DNA of 64,000 bases from Roseateles violae (GTDB lineage: Bacteria; Pseudomonadota; Gammaproteobacteria; Burkholderiales; Burkholderiaceae_C), in the NCBI RefSeq assembly GCF_030410485.1, contig NZ_JAUHHC010000004.1, positions 1 through 64,000 of the forward strand. The letters are read 5' to 3'. Of the stretch, positions 58,115 through 64,000 are shown piece by piece. Each line of letters opens with the position of its first letter. Positions within the stretch are counted from its first letter, which is position 1. The notes beneath the pieces are model-generated. The model was given only the letters and a program-made list of their open reading frames with translations. It searched no databases and had not been told where the DNA came from. The position numbers and the translations under genes are program-made.

Positions 58115-58159
58115 ACCTTCCCCTCGCTTCAGCCGATCCCAAGAACACCGGAGGACCTG

Positions 58160-59515
58160 ATGATCATGTTCGAACCCCGCAAGCTCGCCGCCCGGCAGCG
58201 CACCCTGCTGTCGCTGCTGACCGCCGCGGCCGCGCTCGCCGTCACCGCCGCCCGGGCCGATACGCTGAGCGAGATCTACCTGCAGGTCCGCGCCAACGAC
58301 CCGGTCTTCGGCGCCGCCCGGGCCCAGGCCGCGGCCGGCCGCGAAAAGGAGGCCCAGGGCCGCGCCGGCCTGCTGCCCAATGTCAGCGCCGGCGCCAGCC
58401 TGCAGCGCGTCGAGGAGCATTCGAGCTATGTCGAGGGCAATAAGCGCAGCTACTCGAACAAGCCCTGGAACCTGACCCTGAACCAGCCGCTGCTGCGCCT
58501 GGCCAATGTCAAGACCTACCAGCAGGGCGTGCTGCAGGCCGCGCTGGCCGACCAGCAGCTGCGCCTGGCCGAGCAGGAGCTGCTGCTGCGCACGGCCAAG
58601 GCCTATTTCGATGTGCTGCAGGCGCAGGACGCGATGACGGCGATGACGGCGCAGCTGGAGGCCTTTGCCCAGCAGCTGGCCCAGTCCAAGCGCAGTTTCG
58701 ACGTCGGCCTGTCCAGCATCACCGAGCTGAACGAGGCGCAGACCCGCCACGACCTCGGCTTCGCCCAGGAGATCGCCGCGCGCAACGATCTGGAGGTCCG
58801 CCGCCGCACGCTGGAAAAGCTGCTCGGCCGCGAGCTGCCGCCGCTGGCGCCGGTCGATCCCGCTGCGCCGATCAATGTGCTGAGCCCCGCCGAGATCAAG
58901 CAGTTGCTGGAGCGCGCCCCGTTCGATGCGCTGCAGGTCGGCGCCGGCGAACTGGCCGAACAGGTGGCCGAGCTGGAAGTCGGCCGCCAGCGCGCCGCCC
59001 ATGCGCCGACGGTCGATCTGGTGCTGCGCGCCGACGAGCGCAATGCCTCGGTCTATATCTCGCCGGGCAATTCGCGCAACTACACGGCCGGGCTGGAGCT
59101 GAATGTGCCGATCTTCCAGGGCGGCGCGATCTCGTCCTACACGCGCGAGGCCGAGGCCAATCTGGAGCGTGCCCGCCAGCAATTGCTGGACGCCCGCGCC
59201 CAGGCCACGCTGGAGGCCCGCCAGGCCTATCTGGGCGTGCAATCGGGCTCGGCCCTGTCCGCCTCGCTGCGCCAGGCGCAGGCCTCGGGCGAGACCCAGG
59301 TCAAGTCGACCACGCGCGGCTTCGAGGTCGGCACGCGCACCCGCGTGGACGTGCTGAACACCGTGCAGCAGCTCTATGCGACGCGTAAGGATCTGTCCGC
59401 CGCGCGCTACCAGACGCTGATGTCCAGCCTGCAGCTGAAGGCCGCGGCCGGCGCGCTCAGCGAGGGTGATCTGCGCGCGCTGGACCAGCTGCTGCTGCGC
59501 AACGCGCCGCAATGA
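58160..59515 (+). CDS. TolC-family outer membrane export protein (451 aa)
   Basis: The outer membrane channel for the export system. A signal peptide (TLLSLLTAAAALAVTAARA, cleavage near residue 33) precedes TLSEIYLQVRANDPVFGAARAQAAAG, the typical start of TolC-type proteins. Two halves with long helices, LLRTAKAYFDVLQAQD and LEARQAYLGVQSGS, and a repeated strand motif (WNLTLNQPLL; YTAGLELNVPIFQGG) complete the duplicated TolC fold. The ribosome-binding site is GGAGG. It lies 45 bp after the giant gene with no terminator between, so the two are probably co-transcribed. Length fits the type I secretion subgroup. Confidence 0.95.
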   Translation: MIMFEPRKLAARQRTLLSLLTAAAALAVTAARADTLSEIYLQVRANDPVFGAARAQAAAGREKEAQGRAGLLPNVSAGASLQRVEEHSSYVEGNKRSYSNKPWNLTLNQPLLRLANVKTYQQGVLQAALADQQLRLAEQELLLRTAKAYFDVLQAQDAMTAMTAQLEAFAQQLAQSKRSFDVGLSSITELNEAQTRHDLGFAQEIAARNDLEVRRRTLEKLLGRELPPLAPVDPAAPINVLSPAEIKQLLERAPFDALQVGAGELAEQVAELEVGRQRAAHAPTVDLVLRADERNASVYISPGNSRNYTAGLELNVPIFQGGAISSYTREAEANLERARQQLLDARAQATLEARQAYLGVQSGSALSASLRQAQASGETQVKSTTRGFEVGTRTRVDVLNTVQQLYATRKDLSAARYQTLMSSLQLKAAAGALSEGDLRALDQLLLRNAPQ

Positions 59516-59551
59516 GCGCCCCGGCGCCCTTGCCGCCGGGGACAGATCGTA

Positions 59552-59581
59552 TTGATTTCAGGCGGCGCCAGCCCGTATAAG
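59552..59581 (+). promoter_or_regulatory. Candidate internal promoter before the adaptor gene
   Basis: TTGATT (59552-59557) and TATAAG (59576-59581) with an 18-bp spacer, about 27 bp before the ATG at 59608. It could express the inner-membrane part separately from the giant gene. Confidence 0.55.
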
Positions 59582-59607
59582 GGACGGGTCGCCCCCTCGC
59601 GGAATCC

Positions 59608-61446
59608 ATGTCGCCCCTGCCTCCTCAGTCCGCCCAGACCGCCCTGCCCGCCGATGCCTGGCAGCTGCTTGCCCAGGCCCGCAGCGGCGACCAGCTTGCC
59701 CAGGCCTGGCTGACCGTGCTGTGCCAGGCCTTGCTGAAGGCCCGTGCCGGCCTGGTGCTGATGGCCCAGCCCGACGGCGCCTACGCGCCCGTGGCCGCCC
59801 TGCCGCCGGCGCGCGAGCTGCACTATCTGGCCGATATCGCCACCGAAGCCCTGCGCCAGCGCGCCGGCGTGCTGCGCCACAACGAAGCGGGCGAGGCCTT
59901 GCTGGCCTATCCGCTGACCTTGGCCGCCAGCCTGGCCGGCGCGGTCGTGCTGGACCTGGGCCCGGCCGATGCGGCGGCCGCCGAACGGGCGCGCCAGCTG
60001 ACGCATTGGGGCGCCGGCTGGCTGATGGACCTGATGCGCCGGCTCGACCAGGCGCGCAGCGAGGCCGATGCGCGTCGCGCCCGCTTCCTGCTCGACACCG
60101 TGCTGGCGCTGCAGAACGAGGCCGGCACGCGCGAGGCCGCGATCGCGTTGGTGCATGCGGTCGGCCGCGAACTCGACTGCCGCCAGGTGCAGCTGGCGCT
60201 GGCCGAGGGCGGCAAGAAGACGCTGCGCCGGCTGGCCGTCTCGCATGCGGCCGTGTCCGACGACCGCAGCCGGCAGGCGGTGCAGGCGCTGCAGGCAATG
60301 CACGAGGCCTATGACCAGGGCCGGCCCCTGGTCTGGCCCGAGGCCCCGGCGGCCGACGGCGGGGCCGCCAGGATCACTGCCGGCCATGCGCGTTATGCCA
60401 GCGAAGCCGGCGCCAAGGCGCTGTGCGGCCTGCCGCTGACGGCCGCGCACGAGACGGTCGGCGTGCTGCTGCTGGAGCGCGACACGCCCTTCACGGCCGA
60501 GGAAGTCGAACTGCTCGAGGCGCTGGGCGCCGCCGTCGGCCCCTTGCTGCTCTTGCAGGGCGAGGCCGGCCAGGGCGTCGCCGGTCGCGCGCTGCGCTCG
60601 CTGCGCCGCGGCCTGGGCCGGGTCACCGACAGCTCGCATCCGGCGCTGAAGCTGGGCCTGGGCGCCGCCGCCCTGCTGCTTGTGCTGCTGGCCGTGGTGC
60701 CGGTGCCCTACCGCGTCACGGCCGGCGCCCTCGTCGAGGGGGCCCAGCAGCGCGCCGCCGTCGCGCCCTTCGAGGGCTATGTGCGCGAGGCGCCGGCCCG
60801 TGCCGGCGATACGGTCAAGGCCGGCCAGCTGCTGGCGCGGCTGGAGGACAAGGACCTGCTGCTGGAGAAGACGCGCTGGGAGTCCGAGCTGGACGTGGCC
60901 CTGCGCAAGGAGCGCGAGGCGATGGCACGCAGCAACCGCGTCGATCAGCGCCAGGCGGCCGCCCAGGCCAACCAGGCGCGCGCCCAGCTGGAGCTGGCCG
61001 GTTCCAAGCTGGAGCGCGTCGCCATCACCGCGCCCTTCGACGGCATCGTCGTCAAGGGCGATCTGTCGCAGCAGCTGGGCTCGCCGGTCGAACAGGGCAA
61101 GGTGCTGTTCGAGATCGCACCGCTGAATGCCTGGCGGGTGATCCTGAAGGTCGACGAGCGCGATATCGGCCGCGTCCAGACCGGCGCCGCCGGCACCTTG
61201 GTGCTGGCCAGCCTGCCCGGCCAGGACTGGCCCTTCACCGTCAAGAAGATCACGCCGGTCTCGGTGCCCGAGGACGGCCGCAACCAGTTCCGCGTCGAGG
61301 CCGAGCTGGGCGGCGAGGCGCCCAAGCTGAGCCCGAATATGGAGGGCGTCGGCAAGATCGAGGTCGGCCGGGCCAGTCTGCTCTGGGCATGGACCCATCC
61401 GCTGCTGGACTGGGCGCGCCTGGCCTGGTGGAAGCTGCTGCCATGA
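59608..61446 (+). CDS. GAF domain-membrane helix-HlyD periplasmic adaptor fusion (612 aa)
   Basis: A periplasmic adaptor linking an inner-membrane engine to the TolC partner, fused to a cytoplasmic sensory part. Residues about 1-340 are cytoplasmic, with a GAF-like domain at about 165-325 (ALVHAVGRELDCRQVQLAL ... LCGLPLTAAHETVGVLLLERD ... FTAEEVELLEALGAAVGPLLLL). A membrane helix follows (LKLGLGAAALLLVLLAVV, about 347-368). The periplasmic part has biotinyl-lipoyl half-motifs (VAPFEGYVREAPARAGDTVKAGQLLARLEDKDL; VAITAPFDGIVVKGDLSQQLGSPVEQGKVLFEI) around a short coiled coil, then a beta-barrel. The stop overlaps the next ATG (ATGA). An N-terminal GAF is not found in ordinary type I adaptors. 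Confidence 0.9.
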   Translation: MSPLPPQSAQTALPADAWQLLAQARSGDQLAQAWLTVLCQALLKARAGLVLMAQPDGAYAPVAALPPARELHYLADIATEALRQRAGVLRHNEAGEALLAYPLTLAASLAGAVVLDLGPADAAAAERARQLTHWGAGWLMDLMRRLDQARSEADARRARFLLDTVLALQNEAGTREAAIALVHAVGRELDCRQVQLALAEGGKKTLRRLAVSHAAVSDDRSRQAVQALQAMHEAYDQGRPLVWPEAPAADGGAARITAGHARYASEAGAKALCGLPLTAAHETVGVLLLERDTPFTAEEVELLEALGAAVGPLLLLQGEAGQGVAGRALRSLRRGLGRVTDSSHPALKLGLGAAALLLVLLAVVPVPYRVTAGALVEGAQQRAAVAPFEGYVREAPARAGDTVKAGQLLARLEDKDLLLEKTRWESELDVALRKEREAMARSNRVDQRQAAAQANQARAQLELAGSKLERVAITAPFDGIVVKGDLSQQLGSPVEQGKVLFEIAPLNAWRVILKVDERDIGRVQTGAAGTLVLASLPGQDWPFTVKKITPVSVPEDGRNQFRVEAELGGEAPKLSPNMEGVGKIEVGRASLLWAWTHPLLDWARLAWWKLLP

Positions 61447-63593
61447 GCACGCGCGCGCTGCTGGCGCCGTACTGGTACCGGGTCGCGGCGCTGCGGCCGC
61501 GGCTGCGCGGCCATGTGCGCCTGCATCGGCACGAGTACCGGGGTCAGGTCTGGCATGTGTTCGAGGACCGCGCCAGCGGCCGCCACCACCGCTTCAATGC
61601 CCAGGCCTGGGGCGTCATCGGCCTGTTCGATGGCCGGCGCAGCCTGGACGAGATCTGGGCGCTGCTGTCGCGCGAGGTCAGCGACGCGACCCCGACCCAG
61701 GCCGACATCGTCAAGCTGCTGGGCCAGCTGCATGCGGCCGATCTGCTGCTCGGCGATGTCACGCCGGACACGGCCGAACTGTTCGAGCGGCGCGGCAAGC
61801 ACGAGCGCAAGAAGTGGATGGGCCGGCTGGCCAACCCGATCTCGATGCGCTTCCCGCTCGTCGATCCGGACCGCCTGCTCGAGCGCCTGGCCGCCGCGCT
61901 GCGACCGCTGGGCGGACGCCTGATCCTGCTGGCCTGGCTGGCCGCCGTGCTGCCGGCGCTGCTGATGCTGCCCGCGCACTGGCGCGCGCTGACGCACAAC
62001 TTCAGCGATCAATGGCTGGCCTCGGGCCAGCTGCTGATGCTGGCCGTGCTGTTCCCGCTGGTGAAGATCGCCCACGAACTGGGCCATGGCCTGGCCTGCA
62101 AATGGCTGGGCGGCGAGGTGCACGAGGCCGGCCTGCTGCTGCTGGCCTTCTACCCGGTGCCCTATGTGGACGTGACGAACTCGGCCGCCTTCGCCGGCAA
62201 ATGGCAGCGTGCCCTGGTCGGTGCGGCCGGCATGCTGACCGAGCTCTTCATTGCCGCGCTGGCCTTCTATGCCTGGCTGGCGCTGGAGCCCGGCGTGGGC
62301 CGCGGCATCGCCCATGGCGTGGCGGTGCTGGCCAGCGTGACGACCCTGTTCTTCAATGCCAACCCGCTCTTGCGCTACGACGGCTATTACATCCTCGGTG
62401 ACCTGATCGAGATCCCCAATCTGGGCCCGCGGGCGCGCCAGTACTGGCTGCAGCGGGTCGAGCAGCGCGTCTTCGGCGTGCAGCCCGAGGAGCCGATGAG
62501 CGTCACGCCCGGCGAGCGGCGCTGGTTCCTCGCCTACCAGCCGCTGTCGGCCGTCTACCGGCTGATGGTGTCGCTGGGCATCGCCCTCTTCGTCGCCCAG
62601 CGCTTCTTCTTCATCGGCGTGGCGCTGGCGGCGGTGAGCCTGGCCCAGGGCTTCGTCTGGCCGCTCGCCAAGGCGGTGCAGGCGCTGCTGACGGCGCCGC
62701 GCTTTGCCGCGCGCGGCCGGCGCGTGCGCCGGGTGCTGGGCGGCGGCGCCCTGCTCGCCGAACTGCTGCTCTTCGTCCTGCCGCTGCCCTATCACACCCA
62801 TGCCGAGGGCGTGCTGTGGCTGCCCGAGCGCGCGATCGTGCGCGCGGCCACCGCCGGCTTCGTGCAGCAGGTGCTGGCCGAGCCGGGCCAGGCGCTGGCC
62901 GCCGGCCAGGCGGTGGTGCAGACGGTGGAACCGGCGCTGGAGGCAAGGCTGCAGGCGCAGGCGGCCAAGGTCGAGGAGACCGAGGCCCAGGTCGACGCCG
63001 CCTGGATCGCCTCGCAGGCCCATGCCCAGCAGCTGCTGAAGGACCTGGAGCGCGAGCGCGCCGCACTGGCCCGGCTGCAGGACGAGGCCGATCAGCTGAC
63101 CCTGCGCGCCGGGGCGGCCGGCACCCTGCTGATGGACCGGCCCAGCGACCTGCCGGGCCGCTGGCTGCGCAAGGGCGAGGTGCTCGGCTATCTGCGCACC
63201 GGCGATGCGCCGCTGGTGCGCGTCGTCGTGCCGCAGTCCGACGTCGATCCGATCCGGCTGTCCACCGGCAAGGTCGAGCTGCGGCTGCCGCAGGCGACCG
63301 GGACGGTCTGGACGGCCTCCCTGCTGCGCGGCGTGCCGGCGGCCAGCCGCCAGCTGCCCAGCGCGGTGCTCGGCAGCCGCGGCGGCGGCCAGTTCATGAC
63401 CGACCCGCAGGACGAGCAGGGCCTGCGCACCCTGGAATCGGTGTTCGAGTTCGAGCTGCTGCTGCCCAGCGAGGTGCCGCACGACTTCCTCGGCAGCCGC
63501 GTCCATGTGCGCTTCGAGCATCCGGCCGAGCCCATCGGCCTGCGTGCCTGGCGCGCGCTGCGTCGGGCCTTTCTGTCGACCTTGCATGTCTAG
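61443..63593 (+). CDS. M50 (site-2 protease-like) peptidase fused to a HlyD-type adaptor (716 aa)
   Basis: A polytopic membrane protein. Residues about 15-110 resemble PqqD/winged-helix-like modules found in front of such peptidases ([27 protein letters not shown]). The M50 core has the zinc motif [14 protein letters not shown] (His211, Glu212, His215) and [10 protein letters not shown] (Asp313) as third-ligand motif, among about six to eight membrane helices. The C-terminal part (about 455-716) has a lipoyl-like segment ([29 protein letters not shown]), a coiled coil and an adaptor barrel. It could process the N-terminal signal of the giant protein or work as a pseudo-protease scaffold. It overlaps both neighbouring genes. 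Functions are inferred from the domains. Confidence 0.9.
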   Translation: MSTRALLAPYWYRVAALRPRLRGHVRLHRHEYRGQVWHVFEDRASGRHHRFNAQAWGVIGLFDGRRSLDEIWALLSREVSDATPTQADIVKLLGQLHAADLLLGDVTPDTAELFERRGKHERKKWMGRLANPISMRFPLVDPDRLLERLAAALRPLGGRLILLAWLAAVLPALLMLPAHWRALTHNFSDQWLASGQLLMLAVLFPLVKIAHELGHGLACKWLGGEVHEAGLLLLAFYPVPYVDVTNSAAFAGKWQRALVGAAGMLTELFIAALAFYAWLALEPGVGRGIAHGVAVLASVTTLFFNANPLLRYDGYYILGDLIEIPNLGPRARQYWLQRVEQRVFGVQPEEPMSVTPGERRWFLAYQPLSAVYRLMVSLGIALFVAQRFFFIGVALAAVSLAQGFVWPLAKAVQALLTAPRFAARGRRVRRVLGGGALLAELLLFVLPLPYHTHAEGVLWLPERAIVRAATAGFVQQVLAEPGQALAAGQAVVQTVEPALEARLQAQAAKVEETEAQVDAAWIASQAHAQQLLKDLERERAALARLQDEADQLTLRAGAAGTLLMDRPSDLPGRWLRKGEVLGYLRTGDAPLVRVVVPQSDVDPIRLSTGKVELRLPQATGTVWTASLLRGVPAASRQLPSAVLGSRGGGQFMTDPQDEQGLRTLESVFEFELLLPSEVPHDFLGSRVHVRFEHPAEPIGLRAWRALRRAFLSTLHV

Positions 63594-64000
63594 CGCCCTG
63601 CGACTGGCCCGCGGGGCCTTCCCCGAACGCGAGGACCGCGCGCCCTCGGCGGCCGACGCCTGGGCGCTGGAGCTGCTGGGCCGGCTGCGGCGCGGCCTGG
63701 CAGCGCCGGCTGCGCGCGAAGTCGCCCGGCTGGGCACCCTGCTGGCCGAGCAGGGCCCGCGCCTGCGCGCGCTGGACGAGGCGGCGCTGCTGGCCGAGCT
63801 GCGCGCGCTCGCGCCGGCCGCCGTGCGCGAGCTCGACACGCCCACGCTGCGCCGGGCGCTGCTCGCGATGGCCGAGCTGGCACGGCGCGCGCTGGGCCTG
63901 CTGCCCTACCCGGGCCAGCTGTTCGGCGCGATGACCCTGCTGCGCGGCCAACTGGCCGAGATGCAGACCGGCGAGGGCAAGACGCTGACGGCGGGCCTGG
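63586..64000 (+). CDS. SecA-like ATPase (5' part only, truncated by window end)
   Basis: Start of a SecA-type DEAD motor. The ATG overlaps the end of the M50 gene by eight bases. The N-terminal ~85 residues are Ala/Arg/Leu-rich and shorter and more divergent than the housekeeping protein. Then [40 protein letters not shown] (in part) matches the SecA signature around the Q motif and Walker A (GEGKT at 129-133). An accessory SecA in one operon with TolC, HlyD and M50 genes suggests that it energises export of the giant protein. Completeness beyond residue 138 cannot be seen. Confidence 0.9.
   Translation, partial: MSSALRLARGAFPEREDRAPSAADAWALELLGRLRRGLAAPAAREVARLGTLLAEQGPRLRALDEAALLAELRALAPAAVRELDTPTLRRALLAMAELARRALGLLPYPGQLFGAMTLLRGQLAEMQTGEGKTLTAGL

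Noticed and set aside
57044-57223. Regular 18-bp repeats that could be mistaken for a CRISPR array
   Set aside because: Units are contiguous, without spacers, and encode PAP(V/A)PQ in frame within a gene.
15230-58114. Classical RTX adhesin with C-terminal type I signal
   Set aside because: I saw no GGxGxDxxx nonapeptide arrays and no ABC transporter gene. The N-terminal LEPR-XLL-like motif is the only signal candidate visible.
60423-63593. Plus-strand open frame of about 1,056 codons across the adaptor and peptidase genes
   Set aside because: It overlaps two genes with strong domain evidence in other frames, and its translation is Arg/Gly/Ala-rich without domains.

Overview
The window comes from a high-GC proteobacterium, most likely a Burkholderiales betaproteobacterium. 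This is inferred from GC-rich codon use, Gram-negative secretion genes and a XerD-type dif half-site; no rRNA or tRNA is present to confirm it. It has two parts.

Positions 1-15116 are a tandem array of integrated phage-like elements lying against the chromosomal dif site. Two copies of a 19-bp core (3584-3602 and 15098-15116), each ending in the XerD half-site TTATGTTAAAT, bound an 11,514-bp unit, element B. It encodes a PM2-type double jelly-roll major capsid protein, a packaging-type ATPase, a lambda R-like lytic transglycosylase, many tiny membrane proteins in one overlapping leftward operon, a winged-helix replication-type protein and a divergent helix-turn-helix regulator. No integrase is present, so integration probably uses host XerC/XerD. 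To its left, the right end of element A (1-3591) has the same layout but a different replication gene, an HUH endonuclease of the phiX174 A / P2 A family.

The most striking detail is at the attachment site. The last codons of the element B regulator are the XerD arm, and its stop codon is completed by chromosomal DNA. In the excised circle the same frame continues into the DNA now at the left prophage end and adds SRRRPAANDEAFAAVA, closely resembling the tmRNA (SsrA) degradation tag AANDENYALAA, followed by a stop and a terminator. This predicts integration-dependent immunity: a stable repressor only when integrated.

Positions 15230-64000 hold a rightward cluster. A single 42,885-bp gene encodes a 14,294-residue mosaic protein: LEPR-XLL-type N-terminal motif, PPC-like and LamG-like modules, 17 CARDB-like repeats, cadherin/Ig-like repeats, a dockerin-like segment, beta-propellers, a very long YD/RHS array with RHS core, a degenerate metzincin-like segment, more Ig-like repeats and a Pro-rich linker. 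It is followed by a TolC-type outer membrane protein, a GAF-TM-HlyD adaptor, an M50 peptidase-HlyD fusion and a SecA-like ATPase cut by the window end. No ABC transporter is visible, so this may be a SecA-linked, TolC/HlyD-type export system dedicated to the giant protein. The prophage array sits 113 bp upstream of the giant gene.
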